Part shown: positions 47,266 through 60,881 of the stretch, piece by piece
Position numbering within the stretch: the first letter of the stretch is position 1
Layout: every line of letters begins with the position of its first letter
Source of the DNA: Nematostella vectensis
Taxonomy: Eukaryota > Cnidaria > Anthozoa > Actiniaria > Edwardsiidae
DNA: 64,000 nucleotides
Assembly: GCF_932526225.1 (NCBI RefSeq)
Contig: NC_064041.1
Location: 11,993,315 to 12,057,314 of the forward strand
Reading direction: 5' to 3'
The notes under the pieces: model-generated
Told to the model about the DNA's origin: nothing
Database searches by the model: none
Seen by the model: only the letters and a program-made list of their open reading frames with translations
Position numbers and translations under genes: made by a program

Positions 47266-48039
47266 AACAATACGAATCAAGTGTAATCACAACACAATCA
47301 CAACGAGCGACTCGTGAAGCACGGACTTCACACCGCTTGTAATCAGTCAACTATTGTAAAATTTCTAACTTCTAATAGCGAACAACTTGCTCTCACATTA
47401 CCGTCATGGTGGGCAGAGGCTTTAGTCGTGTTTGGTCTGCATTCTAGCGGTGTTTTTGCGATGAAACGAGCGAAGGTGAGCTGTGTTTTGATCAGTTGTT
47501 GCTAACCGGCGATGAAAGTTCAGTGCGACTGTTTCGTCACTAAAATAGAACAGTGGAATACGCGCGCTGCTTTGCAACCTTCGCGCTTTATTATAGTGAG
47601 TGAAAACATGATCTCGAAAAGCATTTATTTGGACAAGGTTTACGCTATGAATGGCATCTCAGCTTGTATGAGATGCTAGCTGAGTAATGTTCGTGTTCAC
47701 TCGCGGTGTAAACGCGCGACCAATGCGATAATACTGCGCACTTTCTCTCATAGTATTTTACTGCATTGAGAGACATTTCCTATGCGAGTACTAACGCTCT
47801 TACAGGCTTTCACAATCCACTGATCTGATCGCTTGTAATATTATGACTCTACTTGAATCTGCTGAACGTTTGCGAACGTTTACGACCGCGATTTTGATTA
47901 CAATACGGTCGCTGAGTATGCCTGAATTGTCTATAGATCGAGTTGAGAACGCATACAACTGAGGGATTTCTTTAGCTTAGACAATGACCAACCTGCACTA
48001 ACTTTTTCTTTATAGTTTAGAAAAAAAATGAAAAAGAAA

Positions 48040-48099
48040 TGCCTACAGCACGCGGTATTCCCAGGCGGTCACCCATCCAAGTACTAACCGCGCCCAATC

Positions 48100-48130
<31 letters not shown>

Positions 48131-48158
48131 GTGTTTTCTCGATGGTATGGCCGTAGAC
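48040..48158 (-). rRNA. 5S rRNA, unit C3
   Basis: Matches the reference 5S. Confidence 0.98.
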
Positions 48159-48415
48159 GAAAGATCTCGGTGATATTTTAGACTTTTATAGCGGTGCGGT
48201 GAGAACGTACGCACGCACTAGCGCGGTAAAAATGTCTCATTGCACTCGCAAAGACGCTGTATCAAGCGAATACTGCTCGTACGTGATAGCACTACGTTCA
48301 TGACTGATCATCACATGTGATCTTAGGAGGCAGAAGGGCCTAAAACCGAGTCCGTCACCCACATGGCGGAGGCCTAGAATGATAAACGCTCCCTGTAGTC
48401 CGAGCCAGATTCTGC

Positions 48416-48602
48416 ATCGCTTCTCGGCCTTTTGGCTAAGATCAAGTGTAGTATCTGTTCTTATCAGCTTAATATCTGATACGCTGCTCATTGAGTAGCT
48501 CATATATTAAACTGATTTTTGGAAACTGGCTGTGGAATAAGCGGCTTGCTGCGTCCCAGCCACGGGTTGTCTCGGTATTGCACTACCTCCGAGTACGGCC
48601 CC
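48416..48602 (+). ncRNA. U2 snRNA, unit C3
   Basis: Matches the reference U2. Confidence 0.97.
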
Positions 48603-48801
48603 CTTCCCTTTCGGGAAGACACATTCAAGCAACACCTCGAGCATCATTTACGTGCTGTTCATGCGAGCTATAGCGGGAGAGATCAATAAGAGACAGGATC
48701 GTCATTAAGACGACGGGTCATAATCACCGCGATGCACCGTTCCCACATGGAGGATGAAATCAGCCGGGGACAGTCGGTGTACAGGGACGCCAAATAAACT
48801 C

Positions 48802-48892
48802 ATACTTACCTGACGCGGGAGGTTTACCGTGATCACCAAGGCGGTCCTCTCAGGGTGAGGCCCTCTCATTGCACTTCGATTGGGTTGACCCC

Positions 48893-48924
<32 letters not shown>

Positions 48925-48930
48925 TATAAT

Positions 48931-48967
<37 letters not shown>
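48802..48967 (+). ncRNA. U1 snRNA, unit C3
   Basis: Matches the reference U1. Confidence 0.97.
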
Positions 48968-49741
48968 AACAATACGAATCAAGTGTAATCACAACACAAT
49001 CACAACGAGCGACTCGTGAAGCACGGACTTCACACCGCTTGTAATCAGTCAACTATTGTAAAATTTCTAACTTCTAATAGCGAACAACTTGCTCTCACAT
49101 TACCGTCATGGTGGGCAGAGGCTTTAGTCGTGTTTGGTCTGCATTCTAGCGGTGTTTTTGCGATGAAACGAGCGAAGGTGAGCTGTGTTTTGATCAGTTG
49201 TTGCTAACCGGCGATGAAAGTTCAGTGCGACTGTTTCGTCACTAAAATAGAACAGTGGAATACGCGCGCTGCTTTGCAACCTTCGCGCTTTATTATAGTG
49301 AGTGAAAACATGATCTCGAAAAGCATTTATTTGGACAAGGTTTACGCTATGAATGGCATCTCAGCTTGTATGAGATGCTAGCTGAGTAATGTTCGTGTTC
49401 ACTCGCGGTGTAAACGCGCGACCAATGCGATAATACTGCGCACTTTCTCTCATAGTATTTTACTGCATTGAGAGACATTTCCTATGCGAGTACTAACGCT
49501 CTTACAGGCTTTCACAATCCACTGATCTGATCGCTTGTAATATTATGACTCTACTTGAATCTGCTGAACGTTTGCGAACGTTTACGACCGCGATTTTGAT
49601 TACAATACGGTCGCTGAGTATGCCTGAATTGTCTATAGATCGAGTTGAGAACGCATACAACTGAGGGATTTCTTTAGCTTAGACAATGACCAACCTGCAC
49701 TAACTTTTTCTTTATAGTTTAGAAAAAAAATGAAAAAGAAA

Positions 49742-49801
49742 TGCCTACAGCACGCGGTATTCCCAGGCGGTCACCCATCCAAGTACTAACCGCGCCCAAT
49801 C

Positions 49802-49832
<31 letters not shown>

Positions 49833-49860
49833 GTGTTTTCTCGATGGTATGGCCGTAGAC
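49742..49860 (-). rRNA. 5S rRNA, unit C4
   Basis: Matches the reference 5S. Confidence 0.98.
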
Positions 49861-50117
49861 GAAAGATCTCGGTGATATTTTAGACTTTTATAGCGGTGCG
49901 GTGAGAACGTACGCACGCACTAGCGCGGTAAAAATGTCTCATTGCACTCGCAAAGACGCTGTATCAAGCGAATACTGCTCGTACGTGATAGCACTACGTT
50001 CATGACTGATCATCACATGTGATCTTAGGAGGCAGAAGGGCCTAAAACCGAGTCCGTCACCCACATGGCGGAGGCCTAGAATGATAAACGCTCCCTGTAG
50101 TCCGAGCCAGATTCTGC

Positions 50118-50304
50118 ATCGCTTCTCGGCCTTTTGGCTAAGATCAAGTGTAGTATCTGTTCTTATCAGCTTAATATCTGATACGCTGCTCATTGAGTAG
50201 CTCATATATTAAACTGATTTTTGGAAACTGGCTGTGGAATAAGCGGCTTGCTGCGTCCCAGCCACGGGTTGTCTCGGTATTGCACTACCTCCGAGTACGG
50301 CCCC
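50118..50304 (+). ncRNA. U2 snRNA, unit C4
   Basis: Matches the reference U2. Confidence 0.97.
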
Positions 50305-50503
50305 CTTCCCTTTCGGGAAGACACATTCAAGCAACACCTCGAGCATCATTTACGTGCTGTTCATGCGAGCTATAGCGGGAGAGATCAATAAGAGACAGGA
50401 TCGTCATTAAGACGACGGGTCATAATCACCGCGATGCACCGTTCCCACATGGAGGATGAAATCAGCCGGGGACAGTCGGTGTACAGGGACGCCAAATAAA
50501 CTC

Positions 50504-50594
50504 ATACTTACCTGACGCGGGAGGTTTACCGTGATCACCAAGGCGGTCCTCTCAGGGTGAGGCCCTCTCATTGCACTTCGATTGGGTTGACCCC

Positions 50595-50626
<32 letters not shown>

Positions 50627-50632
50627 TATAAT

Positions 50633-50669
<37 letters not shown>
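50504..50669 (+). ncRNA. U1 snRNA, unit C4
   Basis: Matches the reference U1. Confidence 0.97.
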
Positions 50670-51443
50670 AACAATACGAATCAAGTGTAATCACAACACA
50701 ATCACAACGAGCGACTCGTGAAGCACGGACTTCACACCGCTTGTAATCAGTCAACTATTGTAAAATTTCTAACTTCTAATAGCGAACAACTTGCTCTCAC
50801 ATTACCGTCATGGTGGGCAGAGGCTTTAGTCGTGTTTGGTCTGCATTCTAGCGGTGTTTTTGCGATGAAACGAGCGAAGGTGAGCTGTGTTTTGATCAGT
50901 TGTTGCTAACCGGCGATGAAAGTTCAGTGCGACTGTTTCGTCACTAAAATAGAACAGTGGAATACGCGCGCTGCTTTGCAACCTTCGCGCTTTATTATAG
51001 TGAGTGAAAACATGATCTCGAAAAGCATTTATTTGGACAAGGTTTACGCTATGAATGGCATCTCAGCTTGTATGAGATGCTAGCTGAGTAATGTTCGTGT
51101 TCACTCGCGGTGTAAACGCGCGACCAATGCGATAATACTGCGCACTTTCTCTCATAGTATTTTACTGCATTGAGAGACATTTCCTATGCGAGTACTAACG
51201 CTCTTACAGGCTTTCACAATCCACTGATCTGATCGCTTGTAATATTATGACTCTACTTGAATCTGCTGAACGTTTGCGAACGTTTACGACCGCGATTTTG
51301 ATTACAATACGGTCGCTGAGTATGCCTGAATTGTCTATAGATCGAGTTGAGAACGCATACAACTGAGGGATTTCTTTAGCTTAGACAATGACCAACCTGC
51401 ACTAACTTTTTCTTTATAGTTTAGAAAAAAAATGAAAAAGAAA

Positions 51444-51503
51444 TGCCTACAGCACGCGGTATTCCCAGGCGGTCACCCATCCAAGTACTAACCGCGCCCA
51501 ATC

Positions 51504-51534
<31 letters not shown>

Positions 51535-51562
51535 GTGTTTTCTCGATGGTATGGCCGTAGAC
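51444..51562 (-). rRNA. 5S rRNA, unit C5
   Basis: Matches the reference 5S. Confidence 0.98.
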
Positions 51563-51819
51563 GAAAGATCTCGGTGATATTTTAGACTTTTATAGCGGTG
51601 CGGTGAGAACGTACGCACGCACTAGCGCGGTAAAAATGTCTCATTGCACTCGCAAAGACGCTGTATCAAGCGAATACTGCTCGTACGTGATAGCACTACG
51701 TTCATGACTGATCATCACATGTGATCTTAGGAGGCAGAAGGGCCTAAAACCGAGTCCGTCACCCACATGGCGGAGGCCTAGAATGATAAACGCTCCCTGT
51801 AGTCCGAGCCAGATTCTGC

Positions 51820-52006
51820 ATCGCTTCTCGGCCTTTTGGCTAAGATCAAGTGTAGTATCTGTTCTTATCAGCTTAATATCTGATACGCTGCTCATTGAGT
51901 AGCTCATATATTAAACTGATTTTTGGAAACTGGCTGTGGAATAAGCGGCTTGCTGCGTCCCAGCCACGGGTTGTCTCGGTATTGCACTACCTCCGAGTAC
52001 GGCCCC
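51820..52006 (+). ncRNA. U2 snRNA, unit C5
   Basis: Matches the reference U2. Confidence 0.97.
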
Positions 52007-52205
52007 CTTCCCTTTCGGGAAGACACATTCAAGCAACACCTCGAGCATCATTTACGTGCTGTTCATGCGAGCTATAGCGGGAGAGATCAATAAGAGACAG
52101 GATCGTCATTAAGACGACGGGTCATAATCACCGCGATGCACCGTTCCCACATGGAGGATGAAATCAGCCGGGGACAGTCGGTGTACAGGGACGCCAAATA
52201 AACTC

Positions 52206-52296
52206 ATACTTACCTGACGCGGGAGGTTTACCGTGATCACCAAGGCGGTCCTCTCAGGGTGAGGCCCTCTCATTGCACTTCGATTGGGTTGACCCC

Positions 52297-52328
<32 letters not shown>

Positions 52329-52334
52329 TATAAT

Positions 52335-52371
<37 letters not shown>
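52206..52371 (+). ncRNA. U1 snRNA, unit C5
   Basis: Matches the reference U1. Confidence 0.97.
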
Positions 52372-53145
52372 AACAATACGAATCAAGTGTAATCACAACA
52401 CAATCACAACGAGCGACTCGTGAAGCACGGACTTCACACCGCTTGTAATCAGTCAACTATTGTAAAATTTCTAACTTCTAATAGCGAACAACTTGCTCTC
52501 ACATTACCGTCATGGTGGGCAGAGGCTTTAGTCGTGTTTGGTCTGCATTCTAGCGGTGTTTTTGCGATGAAACGAGCGAAGGTGAGCTGTGTTTTGATCA
52601 GTTGTTGCTAACCGGCGATGAAAGTTCAGTGCGACTGTTTCGTCACTAAAATAGAACAGTGGAATACGCGCGCTGCTTTGCAACCTTCGCGCTTTATTAT
52701 AGTGAGTGAAAACATGATCTCGAAAAGCATTTATTTGGACAAGGTTTACGCTATGAATGGCATCTCAGCTTGTATGAGATGCTAGCTGAGTAATGTTCGT
52801 GTTCACTCGCGGTGTAAACGCGCGACCAATGCGATAATACTGCGCACTTTCTCTCATAGTATTTTACTGCATTGAGAGACATTTCCTATGCGAGTACTAA
52901 CGCTCTTACAGGCTTTCACAATCCACTGATCTGATCGCTTGTAATATTATGACTCTACTTGAATCTGCTGAACGTTTGCGAACGTTTACGACCGCGATTT
53001 TGATTACAATACGGTCGCTGAGTATGCCTGAATTGTCTATAGATCGAGTTGAGAACGCATACAACTGAGGGATTTCTTTAGCTTAGACAATGACCAACCT
53101 GCACTAACTTTTTCTTTATAGTTTAGAAAAAAAATGAAAAAGAAA

Positions 53146-53205
53146 TGCCTACAGCACGCGGTATTCCCAGGCGGTCACCCATCCAAGTACTAACCGCGCC
53201 CAATC

Positions 53206-53236
<31 letters not shown>

Positions 53237-53264
53237 GTGTTTTCTCGATGGTATGGCCGTAGAC
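53146..53264 (-). rRNA. 5S rRNA, unit C6
   Basis: Matches the reference 5S. Confidence 0.98.
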
Positions 53265-53521
53265 GAAAGATCTCGGTGATATTTTAGACTTTTATAGCGG
53301 TGCGGTGAGAACGTACGCACGCACTAGCGCGGTAAAAATGTCTCATTGCACTCGCAAAGACGCTGTATCAAGCGAATACTGCTCGTACGTGATAGCACTA
53401 CGTTCATGACTGATCATCACATGTGATCTTAGGAGGCAGAAGGGCCTAAAACCGAGTCCGTCACCCACATGGCGGAGGCCTAGAATGATAAACGCTCCCT
53501 GTAGTCCGAGCCAGATTCTGC

Positions 53522-53708
53522 ATCGCTTCTCGGCCTTTTGGCTAAGATCAAGTGTAGTATCTGTTCTTATCAGCTTAATATCTGATACGCTGCTCATTGA
53601 GTAGCTCATATATTAAACTGATTTTTGGAAACTGGCTGTGGAATAAGCGGCTTGCTGCGTCCCAGCCACGGGTTGTCTCGGTATTGCACTACCTCCGAGT
53701 ACGGCCCC
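53522..53708 (+). ncRNA. U2 snRNA, unit C6
   Basis: Matches the reference U2. Confidence 0.97.
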
Positions 53709-53907
53709 CTTCCCTTTCGGGAAGACACATTCAAGCAACACCTCGAGCATCATTTACGTGCTGTTCATGCGAGCTATAGCGGGAGAGATCAATAAGAGAC
53801 AGGATCGTCATTAAGACGACGGGTCATAATCACCGCGATGCACCGTTCCCACATGGAGGATGAAATCAGCCGGGGACAGTCGGTGTACAGGGACGCCAAA
53901 TAAACTC

Positions 53908-53998
53908 ATACTTACCTGACGCGGGAGGTTTACCGTGATCACCAAGGCGGTCCTCTCAGGGTGAGGCCCTCTCATTGCACTTCGATTGGGTTGACCCC

Positions 53999-54030
<32 letters not shown>

Positions 54031-54036
54031 TATAAT

Positions 54037-54073
<37 letters not shown>
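53908..54073 (+). ncRNA. U1 snRNA, unit C6
   Basis: Matches the reference U1. Confidence 0.97.
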
Positions 54074-54847
54074 AACAATACGAATCAAGTGTAATCACAA
54101 CACAATCACAACGAGCGACTCGTGAAGCACGGACTTCACACCGCTTGTAATCAGTCAACTATTGTAAAATTTCTAACTTCTAATAGCGAACAACTTGCTC
54201 TCACATTACCGTCATGGTGGGCAGAGGCTTTAGTCGTGTTTGGTCTGCATTCTAGCGGTGTTTTTGCGATGAAACGAGCGAAGGTGAGCTGTGTTTTGAT
54301 CAGTTGTTGCTAACCGGCGATGAAAGTTCAGTGCGACTGTTTCGTCACTAAAATAGAACAGTGGAATACGCGCGCTGCTTTGCAACCTTCGCGCTTTATT
54401 ATAGTGAGTGAAAACATGATCTCGAAAAGCATTTATTTGGACAAGGTTTACGCTATGAATGGCATCTCAGCTTGTATGAGATGCTAGCTGAGTAATGTTC
54501 GTGTTCACTCGCGGTGTAAACGCGCGACCAATGCGATAATACTGCGCACTTTCTCTCATAGTATTTTACTGCATTGAGAGACATTTCCTATGCGAGTACT
54601 AACGCTCTTACAGGCTTTCACAATCCACTGATCTGATCGCTTGTAATATTATGACTCTACTTGAATCTGCTGAACGTTTGCGAACGTTTACGACCGCGAT
54701 TTTGATTACAATACGGTCGCTGAGTATGCCTGAATTGTCTATAGATCGAGTTGAGAACGCATACAACTGAGGGATTTCTTTAGCTTAGACAATGACCAAC
54801 CTGCACTAACTTTTTCTTTATAGTTTAGAAAAAAAATGAAAAAGAAA

Positions 54848-54907
54848 TGCCTACAGCACGCGGTATTCCCAGGCGGTCACCCATCCAAGTACTAACCGCG
54901 CCCAATC

Positions 54908-54938
<31 letters not shown>

Positions 54939-54966
54939 GTGTTTTCTCGATGGTATGGCCGTAGAC
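54848..54966 (-). rRNA. 5S rRNA, unit C7
   Basis: Matches the reference 5S. Confidence 0.98.
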
Positions 54967-55223
54967 GAAAGATCTCGGTGATATTTTAGACTTTTATAGC
55001 GGTGCGGTGAGAACGTACGCACGCACTAGCGCGGTAAAAATGTCTCATTGCACTCGCAAAGACGCTGTATCAAGCGAATACTGCTCGTACGTGATAGCAC
55101 TACGTTCATGACTGATCATCACATGTGATCTTAGGAGGCAGAAGGGCCTAAAACCGAGTCCGTCACCCACATGGCGGAGGCCTAGAATGATAAACGCTCC
55201 CTGTAGTCCGAGCCAGATTCTGC

Positions 55224-55410
55224 ATCGCTTCTCGGCCTTTTGGCTAAGATCAAGTGTAGTATCTGTTCTTATCAGCTTAATATCTGATACGCTGCTCATT
55301 GAGTAGCTCATATATTAAACTGATTTTTGGAAACTGGCTGTGGAATAAGCGGCTTGCTGCGTCCCAGCCACGGGTTGTCTCGGTATTGCACTACCTCCGA
55401 GTACGGCCCC
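55224..55410 (+). ncRNA. U2 snRNA, unit C7
   Basis: Matches the reference U2. Confidence 0.97.
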
Positions 55411-55609
55411 CTTCCCTTTCGGGAAGACACATTCAAGCAACACCTCGAGCATCATTTACGTGCTGTTCATGCGAGCTATAGCGGGAGAGATCAATAAGAG
55501 ACAGGATCGTCATTAAGACGACGGGTCATAATCACCGCGATGCACCGTTCCCACATGGAGGATGAAATCAGCCGGGGACAGTCGGTGTACAGGGACGCCA
55601 AATAAACTC

Positions 55610-55700
55610 ATACTTACCTGACGCGGGAGGTTTACCGTGATCACCAAGGCGGTCCTCTCAGGGTGAGGCCCTCTCATTGCACTTCGATTGGGTTGACCCC

Positions 55701-55732
<32 letters not shown>

Positions 55733-55738
55733 TATAAT

Positions 55739-55775
<37 letters not shown>
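55610..55775 (+). ncRNA. U1 snRNA, unit C7
   Basis: Matches the reference U1. Confidence 0.97.
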
Positions 55776-56549
55776 AACAATACGAATCAAGTGTAATCAC
55801 AACACAATCACAACGAGCGACTCGTGAAGCACGGACTTCACACCGCTTGTAATCAGTCAACTATTGTAAAATTTCTAACTTCTAATAGCGAACAACTTGC
55901 TCTCACATTACCGTCATGGTGGGCAGAGGCTTTAGTCGTGTTTGGTCTGCATTCTAGCGGTGTTTTTGCGATGAAACGAGCGAAGGTGAGCTGTGTTTTG
56001 ATCAGTTGTTGCTAACCGGCGATGAAAGTTCAGTGCGACTGTTTCGTCACTAAAATAGAACAGTGGAATACGCGCGCTGCTTTGCAACCTTCGCGCTTTA
56101 TTATAGTGAGTGAAAACATGATCTCGAAAAGCATTTATTTGGACAAGGTTTACGCTATGAATGGCATCTCAGCTTGTATGAGATGCTAGCTGAGTAATGT
56201 TCGTGTTCACTCGCGGTGTAAACGCGCGACCAATGCGATAATACTGCGCACTTTCTCTCATAGTATTTTACTGCATTGAGAGACATTTCCTATGCGAGTA
56301 CTAACGCTCTTACAGGCTTTCACAATCCACTGATCTGATCGCTTGTAATATTATGACTCTACTTGAATCTGCTGAACGTTTGCGAACGTTTACGACCGCG
56401 ATTTTGATTACAATACGGTCGCTGAGTATGCCTGAATTGTCTATAGATCGAGTTGAGAACGCATACAACTGAGGGATTTCTTTAGCTTAGACAATGACCA
56501 ACCTGCACTAACTTTTTCTTTATAGTTTAGAAAAAAAATGAAAAAGAAA

Positions 56550-56609
56550 TGCCTACAGCACGCGGTATTCCCAGGCGGTCACCCATCCAAGTACTAACCG
56601 CGCCCAATC

Positions 56610-56640
<31 letters not shown>

Positions 56641-56668
56641 GTGTTTTCTCGATGGTATGGCCGTAGAC
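56550..56668 (-). rRNA. 5S rRNA, unit C8
   Basis: Matches the reference 5S. Confidence 0.98.
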
Positions 56669-56925
56669 GAAAGATCTCGGTGATATTTTAGACTTTTATA
56701 GCGGTGCGGTGAGAACGTACGCACGCACTAGCGCGGTAAAAATGTCTCATTGCACTCGCAAAGACGCTGTATCAAGCGAATACTGCTCGTACGTGATAGC
56801 ACTACGTTCATGACTGATCATCACATGTGATCTTAGGAGGCAGAAGGGCCTAAAACCGAGTCCGTCACCCACATGGCGGAGGCCTAGAATGATAAACGCT
56901 CCCTGTAGTCCGAGCCAGATTCTGC

Positions 56926-57112
56926 ATCGCTTCTCGGCCTTTTGGCTAAGATCAAGTGTAGTATCTGTTCTTATCAGCTTAATATCTGATACGCTGCTCA
57001 TTGAGTAGCTCATATATTAAACTGATTTTTGGAAACTGGCTGTGGAATAAGCGGCTTGCTGCGTCCCAGCCACGGGTTGTCTCGGTATTGCACTACCTCC
57101 GAGTACGGCCCC
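56926..57112 (+). ncRNA. U2 snRNA, unit C8
   Basis: Matches the reference U2. Confidence 0.97.
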
Positions 57113-57311
57113 CTTCCCTTTCGGGAAGACACATTCAAGCAACACCTCGAGCATCATTTACGTGCTGTTCATGCGAGCTATAGCGGGAGAGATCAATAAG
57201 AGACAGGATCGTCATTAAGACGACGGGTCATAATCACCGCGATGCACCGTTCCCACATGGAGGATGAAATCAGCCGGGGACAGTCGGTGTACAGGGACGC
57301 CAAATAAACTC

Positions 57312-57402
57312 ATACTTACCTGACGCGGGAGGTTTACCGTGATCACCAAGGCGGTCCTCTCAGGGTGAGGCCCTCTCATTGCACTTCGATTGGGTTGACC
57401 CC

Positions 57403-57434
<32 letters not shown>

Positions 57435-57440
57435 TATAAT

Positions 57441-57477
<37 letters not shown>
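57312..57477 (+). ncRNA. U1 snRNA, unit C8
   Basis: Matches the reference U1. Confidence 0.97.
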
Positions 57478-58251
57478 AACAATACGAATCAAGTGTAATC
57501 ACAACACAATCACAACGAGCGACTCGTGAAGCACGGACTTCACACCGCTTGTAATCAGTCAACTATTGTAAAATTTCTAACTTCTAATAGCGAACAACTT
57601 GCTCTCACATTACCGTCATGGTGGGCAGAGGCTTTAGTCGTGTTTGGTCTGCATTCTAGCGGTGTTTTTGCGATGAAACGAGCGAAGGTGAGCTGTGTTT
57701 TGATCAGTTGTTGCTAACCGGCGATGAAAGTTCAGTGCGACTGTTTCGTCACTAAAATAGAACAGTGGAATACGCGCGCTGCTTTGCAACCTTCGCGCTT
57801 TATTATAGTGAGTGAAAACATGATCTCGAAAAGCATTTATTTGGACAAGGTTTACGCTATGAATGGCATCTCAGCTTGTATGAGATGCTAGCTGAGTAAT
57901 GTTCGTGTTCACTCGCGGTGTAAACGCGCGACCAATGCGATAATACTGCGCACTTTCTCTCATAGTATTTTACTGCATTGAGAGACATTTCCTATGCGAG
58001 TACTAACGCTCTTACAGGCTTTCACAATCCACTGATCTGATCGCTTGTAATATTATGACTCTACTTGAATCTGCTGAACGTTTGCGAACGTTTACGACCG
58101 CGATTTTGATTACAATACGGTCGCTGAGTATGCCTGAATTGTCTATAGATCGAGTTGAGAACGCATACAACTGAGGGATTTCTTTAGCTTAGACAATGAC
58201 CAACCTGCACTAACTTTTTCTTTATAGTTTAGAAAAAAAATGAAAAAGAAA

Positions 58252-58311
58252 TGCCTACAGCACGCGGTATTCCCAGGCGGTCACCCATCCAAGTACTAAC
58301 CGCGCCCAATC

Positions 58312-58342
<31 letters not shown>

Positions 58343-58370
58343 GTGTTTTCTCGATGGTATGGCCGTAGAC
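58252..58370 (-). rRNA. 5S rRNA, unit C9
   Basis: Matches the reference 5S. Confidence 0.98.
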
Positions 58371-58627
58371 GAAAGATCTCGGTGATATTTTAGACTTTTA
58401 TAGCGGTGCGGTGAGAACGTACGCACGCACTAGCGCGGTAAAAATGTCTCATTGCACTCGCAAAGACGCTGTATCAAGCGAATACTGCTCGTACGTGATA
58501 GCACTACGTTCATGACTGATCATCACATGTGATCTTAGGAGGCAGAAGGGCCTAAAACCGAGTCCGTCACCCACATGGCGGAGGCCTAGAATGATAAACG
58601 CTCCCTGTAGTCCGAGCCAGATTCTGC

Positions 58628-58814
58628 ATCGCTTCTCGGCCTTTTGGCTAAGATCAAGTGTAGTATCTGTTCTTATCAGCTTAATATCTGATACGCTGCT
58701 CATTGAGTAGCTCATATATTAAACTGATTTTTGGAAACTGGCTGTGGAATAAGCGGCTTGCTGCGTCCCAGCCACGGGTTGTCTCGGTATTGCACTACCT
58801 CCGAGTACGGCCCC
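58628..58814 (+). ncRNA. U2 snRNA, unit C9
   Basis: Matches the reference U2. Confidence 0.97.
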
Positions 58815-59013
58815 CTTCCCTTTCGGGAAGACACATTCAAGCAACACCTCGAGCATCATTTACGTGCTGTTCATGCGAGCTATAGCGGGAGAGATCAATA
58901 AGAGACAGGATCGTCATTAAGACGACGGGTCATAATCACCGCGATGCACCGTTCCCACATGGAGGATGAAATCAGCCGGGGACAGTCGGTGTACAGGGAC
59001 GCCAAATAAACTC

Positions 59014-59104
59014 ATACTTACCTGACGCGGGAGGTTTACCGTGATCACCAAGGCGGTCCTCTCAGGGTGAGGCCCTCTCATTGCACTTCGATTGGGTTGA
59101 CCCC

Positions 59105-59136
<32 letters not shown>

Positions 59137-59142
59137 TATAAT

Positions 59143-59179
<37 letters not shown>
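59014..59179 (+). ncRNA. U1 snRNA, unit C9
   Basis: Matches the reference U1. Confidence 0.97.
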
Positions 59180-59953
59180 AACAATACGAATCAAGTGTAA
59201 TCACAACACAATCACAACGAGCGACTCGTGAAGCACGGACTTCACACCGCTTGTAATCAGTCAACTATTGTAAAATTTCTAACTTCTAATAGCGAACAAC
59301 TTGCTCTCACATTACCGTCATGGTGGGCAGAGGCTTTAGTCGTGTTTGGTCTGCATTCTAGCGGTGTTTTTGCGATGAAACGAGCGAAGGTGAGCTGTGT
59401 TTTGATCAGTTGTTGCTAACCGGCGATGAAAGTTCAGTGCGACTGTTTCGTCACTAAAATAGAACAGTGGAATACGCGCGCTGCTTTGCAACCTTCGCGC
59501 TTTATTATAGTGAGTGAAAACATGATCTCGAAAAGCATTTATTTGGACAAGGTTTACGCTATGAATGGCATCTCAGCTTGTATGAGATGCTAGCTGAGTA
59601 ATGTTCGTGTTCACTCGCGGTGTAAACGCGCGACCAATGCGATAATACTGCGCACTTTCTCTCATAGTATTTTACTGCATTGAGAGACATTTCCTATGCG
59701 AGTACTAACGCTCTTACAGGCTTTCACAATCCACTGATCTGATCGCTTGTAATATTATGACTCTACTTGAATCTGCTGAACGTTTGCGAACGTTTACGAC
59801 CGCGATTTTGATTACAATACGGTCGCTGAGTATGCCTGAATTGTCTATAGATCGAGTTGAGAACGCATACAACTGAGGGATTTCTTTAGCTTAGACAATG
59901 ACCAACCTGCACTAACTTTTTCTTTATAGTTTAGAAAAAAAATGAAAAAGAAA

Positions 59954-60013
59954 TGCCTACAGCACGCGGTATTCCCAGGCGGTCACCCATCCAAGTACTA
60001 ACCGCGCCCAATC

Positions 60014-60044
<31 letters not shown>

Positions 60045-60072
60045 GTGTTTTCTCGATGGTATGGCCGTAGAC
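59954..60072 (-). rRNA. 5S rRNA, unit C10
   Basis: Matches the reference 5S. Confidence 0.98.
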
Positions 60073-60329
60073 GAAAGATCTCGGTGATATTTTAGACTTT
60101 TATAGCGGTGCGGTGAGAACGTACGCACGCACTAGCGCGGTAAAAATGTCTCATTGCACTCGCAAAGACGCTGTATCAAGCGAATACTGCTCGTACGTGA
60201 TAGCACTACGTTCATGACTGATCATCACATGTGATCTTAGGAGGCAGAAGGGCCTAAAACCGAGTCCGTCACCCACATGGCGGAGGCCTAGAATGATAAA
60301 CGCTCCCTGTAGTCCGAGCCAGATTCTGC

Positions 60330-60516
60330 ATCGCTTCTCGGCCTTTTGGCTAAGATCAAGTGTAGTATCTGTTCTTATCAGCTTAATATCTGATACGCTG
60401 CTCATTGAGTAGCTCATATATTAAACTGATTTTTGGAAACTGGCTGTGGAATAAGCGGCTTGCTGCGTCCCAGCCACGGGTTGTCTCGGTATTGCACTAC
60501 CTCCGAGTACGGCCCC
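60330..60516 (+). ncRNA. U2 snRNA, unit C10
   Basis: Matches the reference U2. Confidence 0.97.
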
Positions 60517-60715
60517 CTTCCCTTTCGGGAAGACACATTCAAGCAACACCTCGAGCATCATTTACGTGCTGTTCATGCGAGCTATAGCGGGAGAGATCAA
60601 TAAGAGACAGGATCGTCATTAAGACGACGGGTCATAATCACCGCGATGCACCGTTCCCACATGGAGGATGAAATCAGCCGGGGACAGTCGGTGTACAGGG
60701 ACGCCAAATAAACTC

Positions 60716-60806
60716 ATACTTACCTGACGCGGGAGGTTTACCGTGATCACCAAGGCGGTCCTCTCAGGGTGAGGCCCTCTCATTGCACTTCGATTGGGTT
60801 GACCCC

Positions 60807-60838
<32 letters not shown>

Positions 60839-60844
60839 TATAAT

Positions 60845-60881
<37 letters not shown>
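60716..60881 (+). ncRNA. U1 snRNA, unit C10
   Basis: Matches the reference U1. Confidence 0.97.
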